The notes beneath the pieces were generated by a model, which was not told the DNA's origin, did not search any database, and was given only the letters and a program-made list of their open reading frames with translations. Both the position numbers and the translations under genes were made by a program. Of a DNA stretch of 8,813 nucleotides, positions 1 through 6,479 are shown one piece after another (the stretch's first letter is position 1; each line of letters begins with the position of its first letter). The stretch lies in contig JAOAFK010000215.1 of the NCBI GenBank assembly GCA_026416315.1, forward strand, positions 1-8,813, given 5' to 3'. Source of the DNA: Syntrophorhabdaceae bacterium (GTDB lineage: Bacteria; Desulfobacterota; Syntrophorhabdia; Syntrophorhabdales; Syntrophorhabdaceae).

Positions 1-480
1 AAAGGCAACTTTTGGTTCTTTAACAATGAGTTCTGCAAGACCCAGACGTTGTTTCATACCCCTTGAATAGGCGCCTATCTTTTTTTTCGCCTCATTCTCA
101 AGGCCAACTATGTTTAAGGCCTTATCAATCCTTTCTTTTGCCAATTTATCTGGTATACCGTTTAAATCTGCCATGAATTTGAGCATCTGAACAGCATCGA
201 GGTCATTGTAAAAGCCCATATTCTCAGGCATATAGCCTATTAAGCCTTTCACCTTTATGGCATCCCTTACGGGGTCTACACCTAAAACCCTTGCTGTACC
301 CTCTGTAGGTTCTGTGAGTCCTAATAGCATAAGGATAAGAGTGGTCTTGCCAGCACCATTTGGACCTAAAAAACCAAAGACCTCGCCTTCAAAGACCTTA
401 AAGGTCACATGGTCAACGGCCACCTGTCCTTTATAGATCTTTGTTAGGTTTTCTGTTTCTATGACTATTCTTTCTTCCAC
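1..480 (-). CDS. ABC transporter ATP-binding protein, 3' end cut by the window
   Basis: This is the N-terminal 160 codons of an ABC ATPase, which hydrolyses ATP at the cytoplasmic face of the membrane to drive transport. Visible motifs are Walker A (GPNGAGKTT, residues 39-47, with Lys45), the Q-loop region (YMPEN, about 83-87, with Glu rather than Gln after the Pro) and the signature YSRGMKQRL (138-146). The window ends at VAF (158-160), just before the Walker B aspartate. The YSRGMKQR signature is typical of the CcmA/NatA-like family (COG1131), often paired with ABC-2 permeases. The start is GTG at 480. No ATG precedes Walker A near the N terminus, and AGGTGA, overlapping the upstream stop, lies about 4 bases before the GTG. 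It follows the NEW3-domain gene by 4 bp, so the two are translationally linked. The substrate cannot be told from this part. Confidence 0.93.
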   Translation of the reverse strand, partial: MEERIVIETENLTKIYKGQVAVDHVTFKVFEGEVFGFLGPNGAGKTTLILMLLGLTEPTEGTARVLGVDPVRDAIKVKGLIGYMPENMGFYNDLDAVQMLKFMADLNGIPDKLAKERIDKALNIVGLENEAKKKIGAYSRGMKQRLGLAELIVKEPKVAF

Positions 481-484
481 AGCT

Positions 485-1717
485 TCACCTGCGTCCTATC
501 CAGCGGAAAAGAAGCATAAGGCCTGCGATCACTATAATGATGATGCCAATACCGATCCAGCCCCATACAGCAGAGGCCTTTACAGATACCCTGAATTCGA
601 GATTTTTAGATGCCTTTTCTGCCTGAATGCCCACTCCTACAGAATAATCTCCCACCAAGGCTTCTTCATATGGTGTGATGGAGACCTCCACCTGTTTTAC
701 TTCTTTGGGTTCAAGGGATTGAATGGTCTCTGGCGCAAATTCAACCTTCCAGTTTTCCGGTTTGAAGGATAAAAATTTTATATTCTGCAAAGGTGCTGTC
801 CCTGTGTTTTTAACAAAAATGGACACAATGGACTTTTTCCCCTGTCTTGCATCAACGCTTAAAAGTCCTGTGGGTGTACCAGCATCTATGGAATATGTTC
901 CTGTAAGGATACAGGTAAGCATTATTTCAGCCTTTGCTTCTCCTGAGCTTGCCCGTACCATCACAGGGTAACGTCCTGCCCTTGCATCCTTAACAGGCGT
1001 TAGCTCCACAGATATGGTCTGGCTCTGATTTGCTCTCAGTTTTAGGCTTGAAATGGTTTTTTGTTCGTATGCAGGTTTGAAGTTCACCTCCCATCCCTCT
1101 GGAACCTGGGCAGAGAGGTTGAATATGGCGTCTCTATCGAGTTTGCTTTCTGCTTCAATGGAAAATTCAAACTTAGAATCAGATGGTCCCTGAAGAACCG
1201 GATATAGGGCAGAAAGTCTTATCCCCTTTGAAGCATACAGTGTTTTATCTGGCTCTCTAACCTTTACAAGAAGAGATCCCTTCATCTTGAAATAATCATC
1301 GTCGCTCTTTGCCTCAATAATAAATACATAGTCCCCGGGTTTGATATTTTTTTGTGGTTCAGCCTCGAATGTAATCGTTTTGTCCTCACCCCATGGAACT
1401 GTTATACCTGTTATTGTGTATAGATCGCTTTTTAGGCGTGCCCGCCAGCCTTCAGGTATTGTGGATACCCATACTTTAAGGGTCTCTGTTTTCTTGCCTG
1501 CATTGTGAAAGATGATATTCATGGTGATGCTTTGACCTGGTGAGATCTCAAGACCTGTATATTCAAGTGCCATGGAGAGAGACCTTTCTGGTCTTTGCTC
1601 ATATCCCTCGATCTTCTTTTTACTTTCACCAAAGGCAGGGCTGCATAAAAGAGAAAAAGACAAAAAAAGGACCATCAAAACAGTAAAACAGTATTTTTTT
1701 CTCTCTGTCATAATCAT
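485..1717 (-). CDS. Exported membrane-anchored protein with three NEW3-like Ig repeats
   Basis: This 410-residue protein has an N-terminal signal peptide: basic MTERKK, a hydrophobic stretch at about 10-24, and a likely type I cleavage after AFG at 28-30. Three similar beta-rich modules follow, at about 44-155, 165-272 and 280-381. Each carries a P-E-G/N-W motif (PEGWRARL 88-95, PEGWEVNF 206-213, PENWKVEF 320-327) followed by a G-x-Y motif (126-138, 246-258, 354-366). A single membrane helix at about 383-407 ends in RWIGRR, so the modules face outside the cytoplasm. This matches the NEW3 domain (COG1470-like), often found beside ABC-2 type transporters. Its biochemical role is unknown; a substrate-binding or envelope partner role is inferred from the following ABC ATPase gene, 4 bp away. 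Start ATG 1717 is preceded by AGAGGT about 5 bases upstream and fits better than the second ATG at 1711. Confidence 0.85.
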   Translation of the reverse strand: MIMTERKKYCFTVLMVLFLSFSLLCSPAFGESKKKIEGYEQRPERSLSMALEYTGLEISPGQSITMNIIFHNAGKKTETLKVWVSTIPEGWRARLKSDLYTITGITVPWGEDKTITFEAEPQKNIKPGDYVFIIEAKSDDDYFKMKGSLLVKVREPDKTLYASKGIRLSALYPVLQGPSDSKFEFSIEAESKLDRDAIFNLSAQVPEGWEVNFKPAYEQKTISSLKLRANQSQTISVELTPVKDARAGRYPVMVRASSGEAKAEIMLTCILTGTYSIDAGTPTGLLSVDARQGKKSIVSIFVKNTGTAPLQNIKFLSFKPENWKVEFAPETIQSLEPKEVKQVEVSITPYEEALVGDYSVGVGIQAEKASKNLEFRVSVKASAVWGWIGIGIIIIVIAGLMLLFRWIGRR

Positions 1718-1764
1718 TTTTACCTCTTTTTAATTTTTTTGGTGTTATCAGGGAATCTATATTT

Positions 1765-1793
1765 TATATAATTTCGTATACAAATTTTGTCAA
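1765..1793 (-). promoter_or_regulatory. Sigma70-like promoter for the NEW3/ABC operon
   Basis: On the minus strand a perfect -35 TTGACA (1788-1793) is separated by 17 bases from TATATA (1765-1770), with overlapping TATAAA alternatives just downstream. Transcription would start near 1758, leaving a leader of about 40 nt with the ribosome site at about 1721-1729. The spacer contains AATTT and AAATT arms around a 7-base centre (GTATACG), a possible operator. The 146-bp gap 1718-1863 holds this promoter and no gene. I see no convincing terminator after leuB, so readthrough is possible. Confidence 0.7.
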
Positions 1794-1863
1794 TATCCCA
1801 TAGGGTTTTTAATTTAACACCTTTTCTTTAATAAACTCAAAGAATACAAAGTTTAAAGCATAG

Positions 1864-2928
1864 TCAACCCATAATATAACTTACGATTAAATCACCCACC
1901 TCTTTTGTACCCATACCCATCTTTCCGGCATCAAGGGATTTAATATCCTTTTTCAGTGCCTTTTTTACAGCGTTTTCCATATCTGTTGATGCCTCTTTTT
2001 CACCTAAAAAATCAAGCATCATGGCACCAGCCATAATGGCAGCAAGAGGGTTAATAACATTTTTTCCTGTGTATTTCGGTGCAGAACCACCCATGGGCTC
2101 AAACATGGAAACACCTTCTGGATTAATATTCCCACCTGCTGCAATTCCAAGGCCACCCTGGATGATGGCACCAAGGTCTGTTATTATATCACCAAAGAGA
2201 TTGTCCGTTACTATTACATCGAACCATTCAGGATTTTTTACCATCCACATGCATGTGGCATCCACATGGGCGTAGTCTGTCTTTATATCAGGGTATTCCT
2301 CTGCCACCTCATAAAATGTTCTTGCCCACAGGTCTGAGGCATAGGTGAGAACATTTGTCTTTGCACATAAGGTAAGCTTTTTTTGTTTGTTCCTTTTTCG
2401 AGTAAATTCAAAGGCAAAGCGGATACATCTCTCCACACCCTTTCTTGTATTTATAGATTCCTGTATGGCCACCTCATCTTTTGTGCCTTTTTTTAAGAAA
2501 CCTCCTGCACCAGTGTATAATCCTTCAGTATTTTCTCTGATGACTACAAAATCTATTTCTTCAGGGCCTTTATTCTTAAGAGGTGTTTCAACACCTTCGT
2601 ATAGCTTAACAGGCCTTAAATTTATATACTGGTCGAGCTCAAACCTTATACGTAGTAGTATCCCTTTTTCTAATATCCCCGGCTTTACATCTGGATGTCC
2701 TATGGCACCAAGATATATGGCATCATAGGTTTTCAATTCTTCAAGGGTTGAATCAGGCAGTACTTCACCTGTCTTTAAATATCTCTCACCACCTAAATTA
2801 TATGTGGTATAGTTTATTGTAAATCCAAATTTCTTTGATACAGCATCGATTACCTTAATGCCCTCTGTAAGCACCTCTGGCCCTGTTCCGTCTCCAGGGA
2901 TTGCTGCAATTTTATATGTTTTGCCCAT
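1864..2928 (-). CDS. leuB: 3-isopropylmalate dehydrogenase
   Basis: This 354-residue beta-decarboxylating dehydrogenase oxidises 3-isopropylmalate to 2-oxoisocaproate in leucine synthesis. Family residues are in place: R93, R105 (NLRP), R131 (RENTEG), Y138, K190 (KTNVL), D223 (HVDA), D247 and D251 (FGDIITD). The isopropylmalate-recognition positions E87, I90 and L91, with V193, match those described for Thermus LeuB, which favours LeuB over isocitrate, homoisocitrate or tartrate dehydrogenase. Overall it resembles the actinobacterial-type LeuB (LLRLRFELDxxINLRP). The cofactor loop reads GGSAPKYTG (280-288). The usual stacking His is Gly280, and the Asp of NAD-type enzymes is Lys285, followed by Tyr286, as in NADP-dependent E. 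coli isocitrate dehydrogenase. Start ATG 2928 has a strong AGGGAGG site. It is the last gene of the LUD-purH-purD-leuB run, 22 bp after purD. No leuA, leuC or leuD is nearby. Confidence 0.88.
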   Translation of the reverse strand: MGKTYKIAAIPGDGTGPEVLTEGIKVIDAVSKKFGFTINYTTYNLGGERYLKTGEVLPDSTLEELKTYDAIYLGAIGHPDVKPGILEKGILLRIRFELDQYINLRPVKLYEGVETPLKNKGPEEIDFVVIRENTEGLYTGAGGFLKKGTKDEVAIQESINTRKGVERCIRFAFEFTRKRNKQKKLTLCAKTNVLTYASDLWARTFYEVAEEYPDIKTDYAHVDATCMWMVKNPEWFDVIVTDNLFGDIITDLGAIIQGGLGIAAGGNINPEGVSMFEPMGGSAPKYTGKNVINPLAAIMAGAMMLDFLGEKEASTDMENAVKKALKKDIKSLDAGKMGMGTKEVGDLIVSYIMG

Positions 2929-2950
2929 TGTGCCTCCCTAATTTTATTTT

Positions 2951-4234
2951 TTATTCTCCTATAACTTTAAGGGCCTTTGCCCCTATATCCTTTCTAAATT
3001 GCATACCTTCAAAGTATATGGAATTTACTGCGTCATAGGCCTTTTTAATGGCATCTTTGAAGGTATCTCCCATGGCCGTCACACCCAAGACCCTGCCACC
3101 GGATGTATAAAATTTATCCCCCTCTTTTTTTGTTCCCGCATGAAAGACCATGATATCTTTTCTATCTTTTAGATCTTCAAGACCTTTTATCACATAACCC
3201 TTTTCAGGCTTATCCGGATAGCCCCTTGATGCAATAACAACACAGATAGAAACACCTTCTTTCCATTTTATCTCTTTTATATCTTTTAGATTGCCCTCGA
3301 TACATGCAATTAAAATGGGCAGTATATCGCTTTCCATTTTAAAAAGTAAAGGTTGTGCCTCTGGGTCACCAAAACGGGCATTGAATTCTATAACATATGG
3401 TTTTTTATCCTTTAGCATGAGTCCTGCATATAAAACACCCCTATATAGGGCACCTTCAACTTTCAGGGCATTAATTGTTTTATCCATGATTTCAGTGTCT
3501 ATAAACCTTGCCATATCACTATCAATAAAAGGTATGGGTGCATATGCGCCCATACCGCCTGTATTTGGTCCTTTATCTTCATCAAGGAGTGGTTTATGGT
3601 CCTGAGAGGCAATCATAGGTAGTGTAGTTATGCCGTCTGTAAAGGAAAGATATGATGCCTCAATGCCGGATAAAAATTCTTCAACGATTATTCTTTTTCC
3701 TGCATCTCCATGGATATGGTTAATCATTAAGTCTTCTAATGTGGAGAAGCCTTTTTCACTCTCTTTTATTACATAGGCCCCTTTTCCTGCACACAAACCA
3801 TCAGCCTTAATCACATAGGGTGGGCTTATCTTCTTTAGATATGCCTTTGCTTCATGGTAGTCAAAAAATGTTTTAAAATCTCCTGTTGGAACTCCGTATT
3901 TTTTCATGAGTTCCTTAGCAAAAATTTTGCTTGCTTCAATCCGGGCAGCGTTTTTTGTGGGACCGAAAATGGGTATACCGGCCTCTGTAAAAGCATCTAC
4001 AATGCCATCTGCAAGGGGGTTTTCAGGACCCACCACCACAAGATCAACATTGTTTTTCTTTGAGAAAGAAATTAATCCTTCAAAATCATTGACTTTTATA
4101 TCATAGCAGGCTGCGATGTCTTCAATGCCACCGTTACCGGGGATACAGAAAATATTACCTATTTTTTTAGATTGGGATAGCTTCCATACAATAGCATGTT
4201 CCCTGCCACCACTTCCTATAACAACTACGTTCAT
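2951..4234 (-). CDS. purD: Phosphoribosylamine--glycine ligase (GAR synthetase)
   Basis: This 427-residue cytoplasmic ATP-grasp enzyme joins glycine to 5-phosphoribosylamine using ATP, the second step of purine synthesis. Its length is normal for PurD and it appears complete. Motifs in order are the N-terminal GSGGREHA (7-14), GPENPL (69-74), FGP (90-92), the ATP-grasp loop KADGLCAGKG (143-152), EEF (185-187), QDHK (211-214), GPNTGGMGAYAP (222-233), the metal and ATP site EFNARFGDPE (283-292), and the C-terminal SGGRVLGV (378-385) and FRKDIG (413-418). ATG 4234 follows a GAGGTGG ribosome site that overlaps the TGA of the upstream IMP cyclohydrolase gene, 9 bp away, so the two are very likely translated from one message. 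No residue looks out of place. Confidence 0.97.
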   Translation of the reverse strand: MNVVVIGSGGREHAIVWKLSQSKKIGNIFCIPGNGGIEDIAACYDIKVNDFEGLISFSKKNNVDLVVVGPENPLADGIVDAFTEAGIPIFGPTKNAARIEASKIFAKELMKKYGVPTGDFKTFFDYHEAKAYLKKISPPYVIKADGLCAGKGAYVIKESEKGFSTLEDLMINHIHGDAGKRIIVEEFLSGIEASYLSFTDGITTLPMIASQDHKPLLDEDKGPNTGGMGAYAPIPFIDSDMARFIDTEIMDKTINALKVEGALYRGVLYAGLMLKDKKPYVIEFNARFGDPEAQPLLFKMESDILPILIACIEGNLKDIKEIKWKEGVSICVVIASRGYPDKPEKGYVIKGLEDLKDRKDIMVFHAGTKKEGDKFYTSGGRVLGVTAMGDTFKDAIKKAYDAVNSIYFEGMQFRKDIGAKALKVIGE

Positions 4235-4243
4235 AAACCCACC

Positions 4244-4855
4244 TCAATCTATAACATAATCTTGAAGTCTTGTAATACCGGAGAGATAATCACTTATTGC
4301 TTTATCATAATCGTATGTGAGATGAAAGACCTTTTTTGCAAGTTTGAGTCTCAACTCCTCTGTAGTTTCTCCGTTGTGTCGTCTCATTACTTCCATGACC
4401 TCGCCGTAGTCATCAGGATCCGTGACAACTGTTACATATTTGAAATTTTTAGCCCCTGCCCTGATCATGGAAGGCCCGCCTATATCTATGTTCTCTATTG
4501 CCTCTTCAAAGGTGCATCCACGGGATATAACCTCTTTGAAGGGGTAAAGATTCACCACAATCATGTCAATATGTTTTATGCCGTGTGCTTCCACTGCCTT
4601 TTGATGTTCCATGTTGTCTCTTATGTTTAAAATACCGCCATGTACCTTTGGATGGAGGGTCTTTACCCTTCCGTCCATGATTTCAGGGAAACCAGTGTAA
4701 CTGCTTATTTCTGTTGTCTCAACCCCTATGGAATCAAGATATCTTTTTGTCCCACCAGTGGAGAGGATTTCCACATCGTATCTTTTTAAAAACTGTGCAA
4801 ACTCTGATAGACCTGTCTTATCTGAAACACTAATTATAGCCCTCTTTATCTTCAT
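4244..4855 (-). CDS. purH: Stand-alone IMP cyclohydrolase (N-terminal domain of PurH)
   Basis: This 203-residue protein matches only the N-terminal MGS-like IMP cyclohydrolase domain of PurH (usually about 500 residues), which closes FAICAR to IMP. Conserved blocks are SVSDK (9-13), LSTGGT (31-36), TGFPEIMDGRVKTLHP (54-69), NLYPF (102-106), DIGGPSMIRAGAKN (124-137) and TDPDDY (145-150). Lys65, Tyr104, Asp124 and Lys136 correspond to the catalytic Lys66, Tyr104, Asp125 and Lys137 of vertebrate ATIC. The frame stops after a short tail past the domain, and purD starts 9 bp later. There is no room for, and no remnant of, the AICAR formyltransferase domain, so this is a separate gene rather than a frameshift. 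Start ATG 4855 has an AGGGGGA site. It lies 14 bp after the LUD gene. As I recall, stand-alone versions occur in some sulfate reducers and archaea. Confidence 0.92.
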   Translation of the reverse strand: MKIKRAIISVSDKTGLSEFAQFLKRYDVEILSTGGTKRYLDSIGVETTEISSYTGFPEIMDGRVKTLHPKVHGGILNIRDNMEHQKAVEAHGIKHIDMIVVNLYPFKEVISRGCTFEEAIENIDIGGPSMIRAGAKNFKYVTVVTDPDDYGEVMEVMRRHNGETTEELRLKLAKKVFHLTYDYDKAISDYLSGITRLQDYVID

Positions 4856-4869
4856 ATGTCCCCCTTTTA

Positions 4870-5511
4870 TCAGTATCCGAGCACTTCATTTACAAGATAA
4901 ACAGAGATATCCGATTGCCCTGGCTTTTTCATCAGAATGGATAAAATCCTGCAGATTCTCTTTTCTGATTTACAATCATGACAGTATCCTGTTTCAGCAC
5001 AAGGAAGGGGTAGATTTAACCTCTTTGCATTCATGGGCGCTGCAACCCTTTTAATCCTCTCTATTGCACTATTGATATCAGGGACAATTTTGTTTATACC
5101 TGCTATGATGAATACCTTTTTTGGTCCATAGGTCATGGCATTCACTCTATTTCCAATGCCATCTATGTTTACAATCTCGCCTTTTTCCGTTATTGCATTT
5201 GCACTTGTTAAAAACACATGGGATGTCAACTGTTCTATCCTAATACCTGCTATCTCCTCGGGTGTCAAACCCTCTCTCCAGTGGTCAAGAAGAAGAATTG
5301 CCCCTTTTTCCGTAATCTTTTCTACAAGACCCAGTTCCCTTACTGTAACAGAACCTCCCAGACCAACCTTCATCCCTTTTTCTATGTTCTTGAGCACTTC
5401 CTCAATCACCTCATTCCTTGTCTGAAACGCCTTTGCCATAAAAAAATTATCCTCAAGGGCCCTTACAGTCCTTGAAAGGATCTTTTCATTGTGCCATCCC
5501 CTTAATTCCAT
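4870..5511 (-). CDS. LUD-domain (LutC/YkgG-like, DUF162) protein with a four-Cys motif
   Basis: This 213-residue protein resembles the LUD-domain family, named for lactate utilisation LutC. Recognisable parts are GLGGSVTVRELGL (50-62), NIDGIGNRVNAMTYGPKKV (115-133) and a C-terminal motif, PCAETGYCHDCKSEKRIC (170-187). The four cysteines (171, 177, 180, 187; spacing C-x5-C-x2-C-x6-C) could bind a metal or iron-sulfur cluster; this is inferred. There is no signal peptide or membrane segment, so it is probably cytoplasmic. Start ATG 5511 has a strong AGGAGGTG site about 6 bases upstream. It is the first gene of a run with purH, purD and leuB, and no lutA or lutB is nearby, so a role in lactate oxidation is not supported. 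Its substrate is unknown. Family assignment is fairly secure; function is not. Confidence 0.8.
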   Translation of the reverse strand: MELRGWHNEKILSRTVRALEDNFFMAKAFQTRNEVIEEVLKNIEKGMKVGLGGSVTVRELGLVEKITEKGAILLLDHWREGLTPEEIAGIRIEQLTSHVFLTSANAITEKGEIVNIDGIGNRVNAMTYGPKKVFIIAGINKIVPDINSAIERIKRVAAPMNAKRLNLPLPCAETGYCHDCKSEKRICRILSILMKKPGQSDISVYLVNEVLGY

Positions 5512-5535
5512 ATAAACACCTCCTTACTTCAGGTT

Positions 5536-5565
5536 ATACTAAATTTAGACGAATTAATTTGTCAA
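5536..5565 (-). promoter_or_regulatory. Promoter for the LUD-purH-purD-leuB operon
   Basis: On the minus strand a perfect -35 TTGACA (5560-5565) lies 18 bases before TAGTAT (5536-5541), a 4 of 6 match to the -10 consensus. The start would be near 5529, giving a leader of only about 18 nt. That leaves room for the ribosome site but not for a purine riboswitch or leader peptide. A perfect 10-bp palindrome, CTAAATTTAG (5539-5548), overlaps the -10 element and could be an operator. Confidence 0.55.
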
Positions 5566-5595
5566 TAAAAAACAGGGATATTGACTTTTTTATTG

Positions 5596-5604
5596 TGATA
5601 TAAT
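5596..5604 (+). promoter_or_regulatory. Extended -10 promoter for tRNA-Val and the yebC-ruv genes
   Basis: The sequence TGATATAAT gives a consensus TATAAT (5599-5604) preceded by the TGn extension (5596-5598), so a -35 may not be needed. TTGACT at 5581-5586 looks like a -35 but is only 12 bases away, too close to pair with this -10. It could pair with a poorer A-rich -10 near 5605. The start would be about 5611, roughly 10 bases before the tRNA. The 109-bp gap 5512-5620 holds this and the divergent minus-strand promoter. Confidence 0.55.
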
Positions 5605-5620
5605 AAAAATAAATAAAAAT

Positions 5621-5697
5621 GGGCGGTTAGCTCAGTTGGTTAGAGCGCTGGTCTCACATACCAGAGGTCGTAGGTTCGAATCCTATACTGCCCACCA
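5621..5697 (+). tRNA. tRNA-Val (anticodon CAC), CCA encoded
   Basis: A full 77-nt cloverleaf can be drawn. The acceptor stem is GGGCGGT with ACTGCCC (one G-U pair). The D-arm is GCTC/GAGC. The anticodon stem is CTGGT/ACCAG around loop CTCACAT, giving anticodon CAC at 5655-5657. The variable loop is AGGTC, and the T-arm is GTAGG/CCTAT with loop TTCGAAT. The discriminator is A and CCA is encoded at 5695-5697. CAC reads the valine codon GUG. It lies 20 bp before yebC with no terminator between, so it is probably cut from a longer transcript. Confidence 0.96.
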
Positions 5698-5717
5698 TTT
5701 ATTTTTCAGGGGGCCCG

Positions 5718-6473
5718 ATGTCAGGACATAGCAAATGGAGTTCCATCAAGCATAAAAAAGGTGCATTAGACGCAAAAAGGGGAAAGATTTTTACAAAACT
5801 CATAAAAGAGATAACAACAGCTGCCCGTTTAGGTGGTGGAAACCCTGAAACCAATGCAAGATTAAGGCTCGCCATTGCCCAGGCAAAAGCAGAAAACATG
5901 CCAAAGGAAAATATAGAAAGGGCTATAAAGAAAGGCATAGGTGCCATCGAAGGTGAAAATTATGAAGAATATACATATGAAGGTTACGGTCCAGGCGGGG
6001 TGGCGATCCTTGTTGAGGTGATGACAGATAACAAAAAAAGGACTACTGCTGAAATCCGTCATATCTTATCTAAAATGAATGGAAATCTTGGTGAAACAGG
6101 ATGCGTGTCCTGGCTTTTCCATAAAAAGGGCTATTTCTCTTTTGATAAAAAGACAGTGGATGAGGACAAGATCATTGAGCTTGCCCTTGAGGCAGGTGCA
6201 GAGGATGTTACATCCGATGATAATGTTATAGAAGTCTTTACAGATGTGTCAAATTTTGAGAATGTAAAAAAGGTATTTGATGCCAACGGGTTGAAATATA
6301 TAGTTTCAGAGATCAGTATGATACCCCAGACCTCTGTGAAGCTTGAAGGAAAAAACGCAGAAACCATGCTAAAACTTATGGAGGCACTGGAAGATTCTGA
6401 CGATGTGCAGAAGGTCTATGCAAATTTCGATATATCTACAGAGGAAATGGAAAGAATCGCTGCTGGCAAGTGA
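5718..6473 (+). CDS. yebC: YebC/PmpR (TACO1) family protein
   Basis: This 251-residue protein has the family start MSGHSKWSSIKHKKGALDAK, then RGKIFTKLIKEI (21-32), NARLRLAI (46-53), NMPKENIERAIKKG (60-73) and the YEGYGPGGVAILVE block (87-100), and has normal family length. Members were long annotated as transcription regulators (PmpR-like). The mitochondrial homologue TACO1 acts in translation, and bacterial members have more recently been linked to ribosome function at difficult proline-rich stretches; I cannot decide between these from sequence. ATG 5718 is preceded by AGGGGG (5709-5714). Being first before ruvCAB is a very common bacterial arrangement. ruvC follows after 6 bp. Confidence 0.95.
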   Translation: MSGHSKWSSIKHKKGALDAKRGKIFTKLIKEITTAARLGGGNPETNARLRLAIAQAKAENMPKENIERAIKKGIGAIEGENYEEYTYEGYGPGGVAILVEVMTDNKKRTTAEIRHILSKMNGNLGETGCVSWLFHKKGYFSFDKKTVDEDKIIELALEAGAEDVTSDDNVIEVFTDVSNFENVKKVFDANGLKYIVSEISMIPQTSVKLEGKNAETMLKLMEALEDSDDVQKVYANFDISTEEMERIAAGK

Positions 6474-6479
6474 GTATGA

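Noticed and set aside
485..1003. Open frames on the plus strand across the NEW3 gene
   Set aside because: They lack family motifs and good ribosome sites, and they overlap a well-supported minus-strand gene.
1681..1717. Lipoprotein signal around Cys25 of the NEW3 protein
   Set aside because: The residues before the Cys (SLL) do not fit a lipobox; a type I site after AFG fits better.
1797..1806. CCCATAGGG followed by TTTTT on the plus strand, resembling a terminator
   Set aside because: The stem is only 3 bp and no plus-strand gene ends here.
1741..1821. GGTGTTA and TAACACC form a 7-bp inverted repeat flanking the NEW3 promoter
   Set aside because: The arms are about 67 bases apart, and a 7-base match of this kind is expected roughly once by chance in a 146-bp AT-rich gap.
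1821..1865. Possible terminator after leuB: CTTTAA and TTAAAG arms on the minus strand
   Set aside because: The stem is AT-only and interrupted, and no T-run follows it on the minus strand.
1864..2928. Isocitrate, homoisocitrate or tartrate dehydrogenase instead of LeuB
   Set aside because: The E87-I90-L91 and V193 positions and overall similarity to actinobacterial-type LeuB favour isopropylmalate; the NADP-like loop alone does not change the substrate.
4235..4260. Frameshift hiding the second half of purH
   Set aside because: Sequence past the stop is the purD ribosome site and an intact purD; no formyltransferase motif is seen in any frame.
5581..5604. TTGACT plus TATAAT as a normal -35/-10 pair for the tRNA promoter
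   Set aside because: The spacer is only 12 bases, too short for sigma70; the TGn-extended -10 is the better reading.
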